Source: an uncultured Agathobacter sp. (GTDB lineage Bacteria > Bacillota > Clostridia > Lachnospirales > Lachnospiraceae). From it: a stretch of 64,000 bases of DNA. Under the pieces are notes generated by a model, which saw only the letters and a program-made list of their open reading frames with translations, was not told where the DNA came from and made no database searches. The stretch is taken from positions 70,704 through 134,703 of the forward strand of contig CAKRNE010000006.1 of assembly GCA_934365945.1 (NCBI GenBank), given 5' to 3'. The first letter of the stretch is position 1. Every line of letters starts with the position of its first letter. Made by a program: the position numbers and the translations under genes. Shown piece by piece: positions 50,933 through 60,587 of this stretch.

Positions 50933-51532
50933 TTAATTCGAAAAATGACGTATCTTCAGATGAATACCCCTCTCATCAGCAATCTGCTGACAAGTCTTTA
51001 TATCCTCCTCAGGGAGCACATCCACGATAGAAAGCTGTGTATGCTTGATCATCCGGTTGCATTCCTCGGCAAAATCCAGCATAGCCTCATAAGCATTGTC
51101 AAAGGATGGCCTTGTGACCTTATTGTATTCCTCGGCATTTGCAGCATTCAAGCTGATGGAAACAGAATCAATATACTCAGCCAGCTCCGGCACGATATCC
51201 CTTCCGTGATAGAGATTTCCTAATCCGTTAGTGTTTACGCGGATAGGAAGCTTGTACTTTTCCTTCACATATTTAGCTGTTTTCTCAAGGATGTCCAGCG
51301 CGCAGGTTGGCTCACCGTAGCCGCAGAAGACGAATTCCTCATAGCCTGTAAAATCAAATGCATCGATTGCAGCTATTATCTCATCATATGTTGGGTCCAC
51401 CGTATGCCACAGTGATGTCGCATCACCTATTGCGTCCTTCTGAGAGCGTATACAGAATGTACAAGCGCAGTCACATTTATTTGTGATATTTGCATAAACC
51501 TCGTTTTTGTAAGTATAGATTATATCAGCCAT
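50933..51532 (-). CDS. TatD-associated radical SAM protein
   Basis: 199 residues. CDCACTFC (CxxxCxxC) binds the [4Fe-4S] cluster; FCGYGEPT and VNTNGLGNL follow. Matches the short 'TatD family-associated radical SAM' group. Reaction unknown. One base overlap or direct abutment with the ECF S-component gene upstream shows co-transcription. Confidence 0.87.
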   Translation of the reverse strand: MADIIYTYKNEVYANITNKCDCACTFCIRSQKDAIGDATSLWHTVDPTYDEIIAAIDAFDFTGYEEFVFCGYGEPTCALDILEKTAKYVKEKYKLPIRVNTNGLGNLYHGRDIVPELAEYIDSVSISLNAANAEEYNKVTRPSFDNAYEAMLDFAEECNRMIKHTQLSIVDVLPEEDIKTCQQIADERGIHLKIRHFSN

Positions 51533-52077
51533 TATTTAGTATCCTCCAATGTGAAAAATCTTCTCTTGAATCCGATTTTATCAAGCACCAGTCCAAGAAT
51601 AACAAATATTATAGCACTTCCACCGCTTTGTATACAGCTTCCCGGAACAGAAACCGGAATTATTGCGATGAGACCGGTGAAGGCCTGCTTTGTGAAACCG
51701 TATGTGATAAATGCCTCAGCAATGGCATAGCCGGTTGCGGAAATTGCGAAAGCTATGATAGTCGATATTACATTTCTCACGGTCACAATTTTATCTGATT
51801 TGTTGGTAAATGGAATGGATATGAGAGCCTTGATGATGATTGTTGCAGGCGCCCAGATAGGTGCAGTCAGTAAATCTGCCATGCCCCCGCCGATAGCTGC
51901 GGCTGTCATTGCATACGGCCATGGAAGAAGGCAGGCTGCGATATAGATAAGGCTGTCGCCAAAATGAATATATCCGCCATTCTGTCCGACCGGAATGTGA
52001 CATATATATGCTGTGAAAATAGTAATCATGGCTGCCATGAGGGCAGTAAAGGTGAGTTTTTTAACCTGTGAATTCAT
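51532..52077 (-). CDS. ECF transporter S component
   Basis: 181 residues with five or six hydrophobic spans; starts KLTFTALMAAMITIFTAYI, the usual S-component first helix with its Ala-rich docking face. GYIHFGDSLIYIAA is typical of vitamin-binding S subunits. In the same direction 99 bp after the pyridoxal kinase gene, so vitamin B6 is a candidate substrate (inference). Energy-coupling subunits are elsewhere. Confidence 0.85.
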   Translation of the reverse strand: MNSQVKKLTFTALMAAMITIFTAYICHIPVGQNGGYIHFGDSLIYIAACLLPWPYAMTAAAIGGGMADLLTAPIWAPATIIIKALISIPFTNKSDKIVTVRNVISTIIAFAISATGYAIAEAFITYGFTKQAFTGLIAIIPVSVPGSCIQSGGSAIIFVILGLVLDKIGFKRRFFTLEDTK

Positions 52078-52176
52078 AAAATAGATTCTCCTTTGTGTTG
52101 TATTAACTCGGGCTTAAGAGCTTGATTGAAAATCCGGTGCATTTTTCTGCAAAGTGTGATAAGAATCACATAAGCA

Positions 52177-53025
52177 TCACATCAGCTCCCGCAAAAACTT
52201 CTCGAAATTCACTCCGTCATTCGGCACGGTGTCATCATTCATGGTATCTGCGATGCTGTCATACAGGAATTTTCCGGCGCGCTCAGCGGCCTCCTCTGTG
52301 GAAAATCCGTTCAGCCTGCTTCCGCATATAACGGATGCAAACAAATCTCCTGTGCCCGAAAAGCTCACGTCGAAAAAGTGTGATCTGTGGGTTGTAGTGC
52401 CGTTTGCGGTAGTCACGAGATTGTAGATAAAGGGTGCCTTATCATCCCTGCATTTGATTCCGGTGATGATTACATCCTGATTTTTGCCGGACAGGCATCT
52501 CAGCTTCTCGCTTATCTCTGTCGCAAGCGGCAGAAGCACATCTTTTCTCGTGTCGCTGTAAACCTTTTCGATATCATAGTCTGCCAAAAGGCATGCCTCG
52601 GTCAGATTTGGCGTGATGACATCGGCCTTCCTGGAAAGCGCCTTCATGCCATCCAAAAGAGCGGCAGAGTATATGCCGTAGGTTCTGCCGTCATCGCCCA
52701 TCACAGGGTCCACGAGCAACATCGTGTTTTCCTCATAAAATACATTCAAAAAATCCATAAAAAGCTCAATCTGCTTCGAGCCTGTCATGAAACCACTGTA
52801 AATGCCGTCAAAGTGGACATTGTTTTTCTGCCAGTTGTCGGTGTAGTCCTTAATCATGGCTGTCAAGTCTGTGCATTTATGATATTCATATCCTGTCTGG
52901 TTTGTCAGCACTGCTGAAGCCATGGGACAGCACTGTACGCCCTGCGCGGACAGTACTGGGATTGCGGCAGTCAGAGAGCACTTTCCAAAGCCGGACAAAT
53001 CGTTAAAAACGGCTGCTTTCTTCAT
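52177..53025 (-). CDS. pdxY: pyridoxal/pyridoxamine kinase
   Basis: 282 residues. Begins KKAAVFNDLSGFGKCSLTAAIPVLSAQG, then VLTNQTG, LVDPVMGDDG and TPNLTEACLL, and the catalytic GTGDLFASV. ThiD/PdxK-type ribokinase fold; the pattern is that of Firmicute pyridoxamine kinase. Phosphorylates B6 vitamers. Ribosome binding site GGAGG. Confidence 0.92.
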   Translation of the reverse strand: MKKAAVFNDLSGFGKCSLTAAIPVLSAQGVQCCPMASAVLTNQTGYEYHKCTDLTAMIKDYTDNWQKNNVHFDGIYSGFMTGSKQIELFMDFLNVFYEENTMLLVDPVMGDDGRTYGIYSAALLDGMKALSRKADVITPNLTEACLLADYDIEKVYSDTRKDVLLPLATEISEKLRCLSGKNQDVIITGIKCRDDKAPFIYNLVTTANGTTTHRSHFFDVSFSGTGDLFASVICGSRLNGFSTEEAAERAGKFLYDSIADTMNDDTVPNDGVNFEKFLRELM

Positions 53026-53350
53026 ATATCCTCCGAATGTTTTAATTAATCTTCTATGTTTATCTGCGGTTGTACACTTGTGGTGTGGCAGTCACCTGTG
53101 GCATACGCTTGATTTATGACGTGCCGTGTGGGAGTTACATGCCACATCAAACAAAAGTGAGCGCAAAAAATACTCGTTCAAGCAACACAGCAAATGTACC
53201 GCCATTAACAAAATATAGGATAAGTATACATGCGTCTGACCATATTTCTATGACCAGAAAGATAAAAAAATAAATGCCAGATAAAATGTTTTTGAAAAAG
53301 AACGCTGTCTGTGATATTATAGATGTGTATGTAAATACGGAGGTAAAAGC
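53026..53350. promoter_or_regulatory. 325-bp divergent intergenic region with TGTGGCA motifs
   Basis: TGTGGCAT (53097-53104) and ATGCCACA (53139-53146) form an inverted pair; another TGTGGCA lies at 53084. The motifs are close to pdxY and may bind its regulator. On the right, TTGAAA (about 53291) and TATTAT (about 53316) could drive the plus-strand operon. No gene supported. Confidence 0.4.
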
Positions 53351-53641
53351 ATGTTTCAAAAGAAACAGATTATATATAGTGAAACCCTTGGCGTATGCGT
53401 GGTTGACAACATCGTATCGCTTGCGGCATCTAAGAGAGAAAAGCCGGTGCCGTACTATGTACTGAAGCCTGTGTTTGAGGACAAGGTGTCATATATACCG
53501 GTGGAGCATCATCAGGTGGTACTGCGTGATATGTTCACGATTAAAGAAGCTCTGGAGCTTAAGGAAACTGAGCAGTATGAGAAGGATAAGCACCTGAAGC
53601 AGGCGGTTGACTATGTACTGGACAAGGTGGCTATAAAATAA
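53351..53641 (+). CDS. small CarD-like protein
   Basis: 96 residues. YSETLGVCVVDNIVSL..YYVLKPVFEDKVSYIPVEH resembles the N-terminal RNA-polymerase-interacting (CarD/CdnL, TRCF-like) domain; the helical C-terminal part is short. Possible transcription factor; not certain. Ribosome binding site CGGAGG. First of three closely spaced genes before pfkA. Confidence 0.6.
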   Translation: MFQKKQIIYSETLGVCVVDNIVSLAASKREKPVPYYVLKPVFEDKVSYIPVEHHQVVLRDMFTIKEALELKETEQYEKDKHLKQAVDYVLDKVAIK

Positions 53642-53667
53642 AATTACAACAAGGAGGACTGGATTAC

Positions 53668-53952
53668 ATGGGACAGCAGCATGCAATACACAAATTTGTG
53701 CTCGGAACCAAGGACTTTGATGACAAGCAGTCAGAGTTCATGTACGATAGAGGCTGGTACAGCATCACGGATATAGTAGGTGAGGAGAGAAATATCATCT
53801 ACAAGTCAAGAAATGCCCAGGAGGCATATCTCAAGTGGAATATCTATATCGGCAGGAAAAAGGAGCGCCTCACACCTGAGGAGAGAAAGAAACAGCGTGA
53901 GGAACGCTATGAGAAAAAGAGAGAGCAAAACAGAGAGCACCACAGGATATAG
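53668..53952 (+). CDS. hypothetical protein, charged C-terminal helix
   Basis: 94 residues, no family recognised. N-terminal 55 residues look globular (HKFVLGTKDFDD, GWYSITDIVGEE); residues 60-94 are a highly charged RKKQREERYEKKREQ helix. Ribosome binding site AAGGAGG supports it. Same direction and short gaps to the genes on both sides. Confidence 0.75.
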   Translation: MGQQHAIHKFVLGTKDFDDKQSEFMYDRGWYSITDIVGEERNIIYKSRNAQEAYLKWNIYIGRKKERLTPEERKKQREERYEKKREQNREHHRI

Positions 53953-53961
53953 GAGAGCAGC

Positions 53962-54612
53962 ATGGGCATTTTTAACGTAGACAACAAATTTTTCAGGGCA
54001 TTAAACAAGCTGGTAGATATGGTCATTTTGAGCTTTTGCTGGGTCATATCATGCATACCTGTTTTTACAATAGGAGCAGCATCCACAGCGCTTTACGATA
54101 CATCGCGCCGTGTCATCCATCACGACGAGGGCTATGTGTGGAGAGGCTACTGGCATGCATTTAAGGAGAATTTCAAGCAGGCCACCAAGGCATGGCTGGT
54201 ACAGCTTGTAATACTTATCGTGCTTTTGGGAGATATTTATATTACATGGTCAGGTCTTAAGGCAGGCAATCAGTGGGGAGCCTTCTCCGTAGTGTTTATC
54301 ATAATGGCACTTATCGCCGCAGCCTGGGCCATATACACATCAGCGTATATTTCACGATTTGAGCAGGTCACAAAGATAACCCTTAAGAATACAATACTCA
54401 TTCTTATCGCCAACCTGCCGTGGACATTACTGGTCATAGTGATACTTGTGGTATCACTTATACTTGCATGGATTCTTATTCCGCTCATTTTCATACTTCC
54501 TGTCGGCGTAGCGCTCACCTATGAGTTTATTTTTGAGCGCATTTTCAGAAAGCTCATGACTGAGGAGGACAGGCTCCGCGAGGAGGAGAAGGATAAGGAG
54601 TACAGGGATTAG
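53962..54612 (+). CDS. YesL family membrane protein (DUF624)
   Basis: 216 residues. FFRALNKLVDMVILSFCWVISCIPVFTIGAASTAL is the hallmark N-terminus; five membrane spans; ends with an acidic/basic tail. In Firmicutes usually next to sugar uptake genes; here before pfkA. Function unknown. Confidence 0.9.
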   Translation: MGIFNVDNKFFRALNKLVDMVILSFCWVISCIPVFTIGAASTALYDTSRRVIHHDEGYVWRGYWHAFKENFKQATKAWLVQLVILIVLLGDIYITWSGLKAGNQWGAFSVVFIIMALIAAAWAIYTSAYISRFEQVTKITLKNTILILIANLPWTLLVIVILVVSLILAWILIPLIFILPVGVALTYEFIFERIFRKLMTEEDRLREEEKDKEYRD

Positions 54613-54656
54613 CACAATAAAAGACAATCATAATAATGCATAAGGAGGAAGCAGCA

Positions 54657-55730
54657 ATGAAGAAAATTGGAATGCTTACCAGCGGAGGAGACTGCCAGGC
54701 ACTTAACGCAGCCATGAGAGGTGTGGTAAAGGCGCTGGCACACAATGTCGACGAGCTTGAGATTTACGGCTTTGAGAACGGATATAAGGGCCTCATCTAT
54801 GAGAACTACAGAATACTTACATCAAAGGATTTTTCAGGCATCCTGACAAAGGGCGGCACCATACTCGGCTCATCAAGACAGCCTTTTAAGCTCATGAGAG
54901 TACCTGATGAGAACGGATTGGACAAGGTCGCAGCCATGAAAAACACCTACAAGAAGCTCGGTCTTGACTGCCTTGTTATTCTGGGAGGAAACGGCACACA
55001 AAAGACAGCCAATCTTCTCAGGGAAGAGGGACTCAATGTCATTCATCTGCCAAAGACCATCGACAATGATATCTACGGCACAGATGTGACCTTTGGCTTC
55101 CAGAGCGCGATCAATATAGCTACAGATGCAATCGACTGCATCCACACCACAGCAGCATCCCACAACCGTGTATTCATCGTTGAGGTTATGGGCCACAAGG
55201 TAGGCTGGCTCACACTGTACGCAGGTGTTGCGGGCGGCGCAGACATCATTCTGCTTCCTGAGATACCATACGATATTGACAAGGTCGTAGATGCCATCCA
55301 CAAGAGAACAAAGGAGGGCAAGGGCTTTACCATTCTTGCAGTAGCGGAGGGAGCCATTTCCAAGGAGGATGCAGCCCTTTCCAAAAAGGAATACAAGAAG
55401 AAGCTTGCAAAGAGCAAATACCCATCAGTATCATACGAGGTTGCAGACCGCATCAGCGAAAGACTCGGCCTCGAGGTCAGAGTGGCAGTGCCGGGACATA
55501 CACAGCGAGGCGGCAGCCCATGTCCATACGACAGAGTACTGTGTACACGCCTTGGCTCAGCAGCGGCAAAGGCCATCATGGATGAGGATTACGGCTGCAT
55601 GATAGCCATGGTAAACGGACAGACAAAGAAGGTTCCGCTTGCCGACGTAGCAGGAAAGCTTAAGACTGTAGATCCAAAGAGCCAGATGATCAAGGAAGCA
55701 AAGCGCACCGGCATCTGCTTCGGAGATTAA
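54657..55730 (+). CDS. pfkA: 6-phosphofructokinase
   Basis: About 357 residues. TSGGDCQALNAAMRG at the N-terminus, LGGNGTQKTA where most enzymes have GGDGS, PKTIDND (catalytic Asp), EVMGHKVGWLTLYAG, and PGHTQRGGSP. The Gly after Asn in GGNG predicts ATP rather than pyrophosphate as donor; the Asp-to-Asn change is typical of one PFK subgroup (group III). ATG 54657 has AAGGAGG. Confidence 0.94.
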   Translation: MKKIGMLTSGGDCQALNAAMRGVVKALAHNVDELEIYGFENGYKGLIYENYRILTSKDFSGILTKGGTILGSSRQPFKLMRVPDENGLDKVAAMKNTYKKLGLDCLVILGGNGTQKTANLLREEGLNVIHLPKTIDNDIYGTDVTFGFQSAINIATDAIDCIHTTAASHNRVFIVEVMGHKVGWLTLYAGVAGGADIILLPEIPYDIDKVVDAIHKRTKEGKGFTILAVAEGAISKEDAALSKKEYKKKLAKSKYPSVSYEVADRISERLGLEVRVAVPGHTQRGGSPCPYDRVLCTRLGSAAAKAIMDEDYGCMIAMVNGQTKKVPLADVAGKLKTVDPKSQMIKEAKRTGICFGD

Positions 55731-55764
55731 GCAGCAATATTAGATATAAGGAAGGTGAAAAGGC

Positions 55765-57336
55765 GTGTCTTATCAGGCCCTATACCGTAAGTTCCGTCCA
55801 CAGGAGTTCGAGGACGTAAAGGGACAGGAACACATTGTAACAACACTGAAAAATCAGATAAAAGCTGACAGAATAGGGCATGCCTATTTATTTTGCGGCA
55901 CGAGAGGTACAGGAAAGACCACAGTGGCCAAGATATTTGCAAAGGCAGTCAACTGTGAGCACCCTGTAGACGGAAGCCCGTGTGGCGAATGTCCGTCGTG
56001 CAGGGCGATCACTGAGGGCTCATCCATGAATGTCATAGAGATAGATGCAGCGTCAAACAACGGCGTGGACAATATCAGACAGATTCGTGAGGAGGTCACC
56101 TACCGCCCGACAGAGGGCAGGTACAAGGTCTATATCATCGACGAGGTTCATATGCTTTCGGCAGGAGCCTTCAATGCACTTTTAAAAACACTTGAGGAGC
56201 CGCCGAGCTATGTTATATTTATACTGGCGACCACAGAGGCGCACAAGATACCGATTACTATCCTGTCCAGATGCCAGCGCTATGATTTTCACAGGATTTC
56301 CATAGACACGATTGCATCCAGACTCAGCGATTTGATGGAGCAGGAGCAGGTGGAGGTCGAGGAGCGTGCCATAAGGTACGTGGCCAAGGCAGGAGACGGC
56401 TCCATGCGAGATGCGTTAAGTCTTCTTGACCAGTGCATTGCTTTCCATCTGGGTGAGAAGCTCACCTATGAAAATGTGCTCGAGGTGCTTGGAGCGGTGG
56501 ACACAGAGGTGTTTTCAAGGCTCTTAAGGCGCATACTCGATGAGGATGTGACAGGCGCCATCCGCATACTGGGCGAGCTCATTGATGAGGGCAGAGAGCT
56601 GTCACAGCTTGTAAATGATTTCACCTGGTATATGAGAAACCTTTTGCTTTTGCAGAGCTCCGACGATATGGAGGAGGTGCTTGACATCTCAAAGGACAAT
56701 CTTGAGGCGCTTAAGGAAGAGGCAGCGCTTGTAAAGCCGGAGACTCTCATCAGGTATATCAGGGTATTTTCCGAGCTGTCCAGCCAAGTAAAGTTTGCAT
56801 CGCAAAAGCGTATCATGGTCGAGATAGCCATAATAAAGCTGTGCAGGCCGCAGATGGAAAAGAGCTATGATTCGGTGCTTGACCGCATAAACAGCATAGA
56901 AAAAAAGCTTGAAAAGGGTATACCTGTAGCGGCACAGGCTGTGCAGACACAGGTTGTGCAGCAGGCAGCAGCAAGCGAGCCTGTAGTGAAAAAGGAGCTT
57001 CCAAAAGCAATACCACAGGATATCTCAGAGCTCATGAAGCACTGGAAATCCATACTTTCGGAGATGGGAGCAACCTCAAAGGTTTATCTGAACAAGGCTG
57101 TGACCTCGCTTGGCAATTCCTCTGACCTGATATTGATGTTTGATGATGAGAATGCATATGAGTATCTCTCTGAAAACCGCGCAGGCTGTATGGATACGCT
57201 GGCTACGCTTATAGAAAAGCGCATAGGCAAAAAAGTCGAGGTGACTGTCAAGAAAAATAATTCCGCAGTCAGCGCAAAGGAAGTGGTTGTGGACTTGACA
57301 GATATGATAAATTTTGATATAGAGGAAGAAAACTAA
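55765..57336 (+). CDS. dnaX: DNA polymerase III subunit gamma/tau
   Basis: 523 residues from GTG 55765 (AAGGAAGG upstream). MSYQALYRKFRPQEFEDVKGQ, Walker A GTRGTGKTT, zinc cysteines CEHPVDGSPCGECPSC, IDEVHML and ILSRCQRYDF. Clamp loader motor. Followed by ybaB and recR, as in most bacteria. Confidence 0.97.
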   Translation: MSYQALYRKFRPQEFEDVKGQEHIVTTLKNQIKADRIGHAYLFCGTRGTGKTTVAKIFAKAVNCEHPVDGSPCGECPSCRAITEGSSMNVIEIDAASNNGVDNIRQIREEVTYRPTEGRYKVYIIDEVHMLSAGAFNALLKTLEEPPSYVIFILATTEAHKIPITILSRCQRYDFHRISIDTIASRLSDLMEQEQVEVEERAIRYVAKAGDGSMRDALSLLDQCIAFHLGEKLTYENVLEVLGAVDTEVFSRLLRRILDEDVTGAIRILGELIDEGRELSQLVNDFTWYMRNLLLLQSSDDMEEVLDISKDNLEALKEEAALVKPETLIRYIRVFSELSSQVKFASQKRIMVEIAIIKLCRPQMEKSYDSVLDRINSIEKKLEKGIPVAAQAVQTQVVQQAAASEPVVKKELPKAIPQDISELMKHWKSILSEMGATSKVYLNKAVTSLGNSSDLILMFDDENAYEYLSENRAGCMDTLATLIEKRIGKKVEVTVKKNNSAVSAKEVVVDLTDMINFDIEEEN

Positions 57337-57387
57337 GTTATAAGCAGGGCAAGGATTAAGCCCATCAAAAACAAGGAGGACGCCAGA

Positions 57388-57729
57388 ATGGCAAGAAGAG
57401 GTGGATTCCCTGGAGGAATGCCGGGAAACATGAACAATCTTATGAAACAGGCGCAGAAGATGCAGCGTCAGATGGAGGAGGCTCAGAAGCAGCTTGAGGA
57501 TGCTGAGGTTACAGCAAAGGCAGGCGGCGGAGCAGTCGAAGTCACTGTTTCTGGAAAAAAGGAAATCACAAAGGTCAAATTATCCGAGGAGGTAGTGGAT
57601 CCTGACGATATCGAGATGCTCGAGGATCTTATCATGGCAGCAACCAATGAGGCACTTCGCCAGATTGATGAGCAGTCACAGGCATCTATGTCCAAAATCA
57701 CCGGTGGCCTGGGTGGCGGTCTGTTTTAA
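57388..57729 (+). CDS. ybaB: YbaB/EbfC family nucleoid-associated protein
   Basis: 113 residues: [33 protein letters not shown] and [16 protein letters not shown]. Binds DNA as dimer. Its stop overlaps the recR start by one base. Confidence 0.96.
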   Translation: MARRGGFPGGMPGNMNNLMKQAQKMQRQMEEAQKQLEDAEVTAKAGGGAVEVTVSGKKEITKVKLSEEVVDPDDIEMLEDLIMAATNEALRQIDEQSQASMSKITGGLGGGLF

Positions 57730-58325
57730 TGGATTTTTACAGCAGTGAGATATCAAAACTAATAGAGGAGCTGTCACAGCTTCCGGGAATCGGAGCCAAG
57801 ACAGCGCAGAGACTGGCATTTCATATCATAAATATGCCAAAGGAGCAGGCAAAATCGCTCTCTGACGCCATAATCGATGCGAAGGAACATGTCAGATACT
57901 GCAAATGCTGCTATACACTCACAGATGACGAGCTATGCCCCATCTGCAAGGATGCGGCAAGAGACCATAAGACCATCATGGTTGTTGAGAATACGAGGGA
58001 TCTTGTGGCATACGAAAAGACCGGTAAGTATGAGGGAGTGTATCATGTGCTGGGTGGCGCAATTTCACCCATGCTTGGCATAGGCCCTGCGGATATCCGT
58101 CTGAAGGAGCTCATGGTACGCCTTGAAAAGGACGTAGACGAGGTCATTATAGCGACCAATTCAAGCCTGGAGGGCGAGACTACGGCCATGTATATCAGCA
58201 AACTCATCAAGCCTACCGGCATCAAAGTGACACGAATCGCGAGCGGAGTTCCCGTAGGAGGCGATTTGGAATATATTGACGAGGTGACCCTGCTTAGGGC
58301 GCTTCAGGGAAGAACAGAGATATAA
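57729..58325 (+). CDS. recR: recombination protein RecR
   Basis: 198 residues. Helix-hairpin-helix [15 protein letters not shown], zinc finger [16 protein letters not shown], Toprim domain [30 protein letters not shown]. Works with RecF/RecO in gap repair. Confidence 0.97.
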   Translation: MDFYSSEISKLIEELSQLPGIGAKTAQRLAFHIINMPKEQAKSLSDAIIDAKEHVRYCKCCYTLTDDELCPICKDAARDHKTIMVVENTRDLVAYEKTGKYEGVYHVLGGAISPMLGIGPADIRLKELMVRLEKDVDEVIIATNSSLEGETTAMYISKLIKPTGIKVTRIASGVPVGGDLEYIDEVTLLRALQGRTEI

Positions 58326-58343
58326 ATGATAGAAGGAGACATC

Positions 58344-59180
58344 ATGAACAATCTTGAACTTGAGAAGATGGCGAATGAAATTCGCAAGGACATTGTGACA
58401 GCAGTTCACAGTGCCAAATCCGGACATCCGGGTGGATCACTTTCATCAGCAGATATTTTTACATATCTGTATTTTGAGGAGATGAATGTAGACCCTGCCA
58501 ATCCAAAATGGGAGGACAGGGACCGTTTCGTGCTCTCAAAGGGACACGTAGCACCGGGTCTTTACTCTACACTTGCAGAGAAAGGATATTTTCCAAAGGA
58601 GGATTTAAAGACACTCCGTCATACAGGCTCATATCTGCAGGGACATCCTGATATGAAGCACATCCCTGGCGTTGATATGTCAAGCGGCTCTCTCGGACAG
58701 GGTGTATCTGTCGCAGTAGGAATGGCTGCAGCAGGAAAATATGACAAGAAGGATTACCGTGTATACACACTCACAGGAGACGGCGAGATTCAGGAGGGAC
58801 AGATCTGGGAGGCAGCCATGTGGGCAGGCCACCGCAAGCTCGACAACCTCGTAGTTATCGTTGACAACAACAACCTCCAGATAGACGGCTCTGTTGAGGA
58901 CGTATGCTCACCATACCCAATCGACAAGAAGTTTGAGGCATTCAATTTCCACGTAATCAATATCGACGGCAATGATTTTGACCAGATCAGGGCAGCCTTC
59001 AAGGAAGCCCGTGAGACAAAGGGCATGCCTACAGCCATTATCGCAAAGACTGTAAAGGGCAAGGGCGTATCCTTCATGGAAAATGCCGCAGGATGGCATG
59101 GAAAGGCTCCAAACGATGAGGAGTATGAGATCGCAATGGCAGACTTAGAAAAGGCAGGTGAAGCATTATGTCAGAAGTAA
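58344..59180 (+). CDS. tktA: transketolase, N-terminal (TPP-binding) subunit
   Basis: About 278 residues. SGHPGGSLSSADI, SKGHVAPGLYSTLAEKG, SGSLGQGVSVAVGMA, and the TPP motif GDGEIQEGQIWEA..NN. Encodes only the first half of a normal transketolase; the second half is the next gene, overlapping by 13 bp. ATG 58344 has GAAGGAG. Confidence 0.96.
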   Translation: MNNLELEKMANEIRKDIVTAVHSAKSGHPGGSLSSADIFTYLYFEEMNVDPANPKWEDRDRFVLSKGHVAPGLYSTLAEKGYFPKEDLKTLRHTGSYLQGHPDMKHIPGVDMSSGSLGQGVSVAVGMAAAGKYDKKDYRVYTLTGDGEIQEGQIWEAAMWAGHRKLDNLVVIVDNNNLQIDGSVEDVCSPYPIDKKFEAFNFHVINIDGNDFDQIRAAFKEARETKGMPTAIIAKTVKGKGVSFMENAAGWHGKAPNDEEYEIAMADLEKAGEALCQK

Positions 59181-60109
59181 AGAAAATCGCTACAAGAGAT
59201 AGCTACGGAAACGCACTCGTAGAGCTTGGAAAAGCACACGATGACCTTATTGTACTTGATGCTGACCTGGCAGGTGCCACAAAGACCTGTATCTTCCAGA
59301 AGGAGTTTCCTGAGCGCCACTGGGACTGCGGAATCGCAGAGTGCAATATGACAGGTATCGCAGCAGGACTTGCTACATGCGGCAAGGTGCCTTTTATCAG
59401 CTCATTTGCCATGTTCGCAGCAGGCAGAAACTATGACCAGGTAAGAAACTCAATCGGATATCCTCATCTCAATGTCAAGATAGGAGCCACACACGCAGGA
59501 ATCTCTGTAGGTGAGGACGGAGCCACACACCAGTGCCTCGAGGATCTTTCACTCATGAGAGAAATCCCGGGCATGGTTGTAATAAATCCATCAGACGATG
59601 TGGAGGCAAGAGCCGCAGTAAAGGCAGCCTATGACCATGTAGGCCCTGTATACCTCAGATTCGGCAGACTTGCAGTGCCTGTGATCAACGATACACCGGA
59701 CTACAAGTTCGAAATCGGAAAGGGTATCGTACTCAAAGAAGGTAAGGATGTATCTATATTTGCAACAGGACTTGAGGTATCAGAGACACTTGAGGCAGCA
59801 AAAATGCTCGCAGCAGACGGCATAGATGCTGAGGTTATCAATATCCATACAATCAAGCCAATCGACAGAGAGCTGATTGTTAAATCTGTATCAAAGACAG
59901 GCAAGGCAGTCACAGTAGAGGAGCACTCTATCAATGGAGGTCTCGGCAGTGCTGTGGCAGAGGTGCTCTGCGAGGAGCAGCCTGCAAAGCTTCTGCGTAT
60001 CGGTGTAGAGGACCGCTTCGGTGAGTCAGGACCGGCAGTGGAGCTTATCCACAAGTATGGACTGGATGCAGAGGGCATCTACAACAAAGTAAAGAATTAT
60101 ATGAAGTAG
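59168..60109 (+). CDS. tktB: transketolase, C-terminal subunit
   Basis: 313 residues. YGNALVELGKAHDDLIVLDADL, IAECNMTGIAAGLA, THAGISVGEDGATHQCLEDL, and C-terminal EEHSINGGLGSAVAE. Forms the heterodimer with the preceding subunit in the pentose phosphate pathway. Confidence 0.96.
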   Translation: MSEVKKIATRDSYGNALVELGKAHDDLIVLDADLAGATKTCIFQKEFPERHWDCGIAECNMTGIAAGLATCGKVPFISSFAMFAAGRNYDQVRNSIGYPHLNVKIGATHAGISVGEDGATHQCLEDLSLMREIPGMVVINPSDDVEARAAVKAAYDHVGPVYLRFGRLAVPVINDTPDYKFEIGKGIVLKEGKDVSIFATGLEVSETLEAAKMLAADGIDAEVINIHTIKPIDRELIVKSVSKTGKAVTVEEHSINGGLGSAVAEVLCEEQPAKLLRIGVEDRFGESGPAVELIHKYGLDAEGIYNKVKNYMK

Positions 60110-60358
60110 TGGGTTTTATGAGCTTCGCACTTGGGGGCTGTGCTCACCGGTGCAGCGTACAGTATATTCCTCAGAAAAAATATGAAGTTAGCCGCGGGAT
60201 TTCTTGTGGATAGCGTGTGGAATGCATTTAGTCATTCTTGCTATTTTACATAATGGAACCCTGCGGCAGTTCATATTGTTTTCTTCGGAACATACTGTAC
60301 GCTTTCCGATGGTCTGCAGTTTGTTGAGTGCGAAGCATTTTACTTCTTCATATGTTTG
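60098..60358 (+). repeat. 260-bp imperfect inverted repeat after the transketolase genes
   Basis: Left arm from about 60098 (last codons of tktB) to 60198 and right arm 60259 to 60354. Matching blocks: GCTTCGCACT, GCGTACAGTAT, TTCC, AGAAAA, ATATGAA and GCCGC, with diverged sequence between. The arms are separated by 60 bp. A terminator follows at once. Probably folds as a large RNA hairpin in the tkt transcript, or is a remnant of an inverted duplication. Confidence 0.6.
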
Positions 60359-60365
60359 AAAAGTC

Positions 60366-60393
60366 GGGCGCATGAGTTCATGCGCCCTTTTTT
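60366..60393 (+). terminator. terminator of the tkt operon
   Basis: GGGCGCATG-AGTT-CATGCGCCC followed by TTTTTT. The rest of the gap to 60587 holds no gene; a weak TTGACG (60471) could belong to a promoter for the next operon. Confidence 0.93.
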
Positions 60394-60587
60394 CATTATT
60401 GATTAACGAAATAATTTGATAGTGTACTGATGGATTATGTGTAATTGGTAAATTATTTTTGGGATGCGGCTTGACGGCTATTTTAAGTGTGATTTATGGC
60501 GTTTAATACAATATATATTTACAATCGCACTTTTTTGCATAAATCTACAATCTGCAAGTGCTATGCTGACCGAAAAAGGAGGCTGGC

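Noticed and set aside
60188..60373. 61-residue minus-strand frame through the inverted repeat after tktB
   Set aside because: Starts within the terminator stem, lacks a Shine-Dalgarno and is explained by the palindromic structure, although coding cannot be fully excluded.
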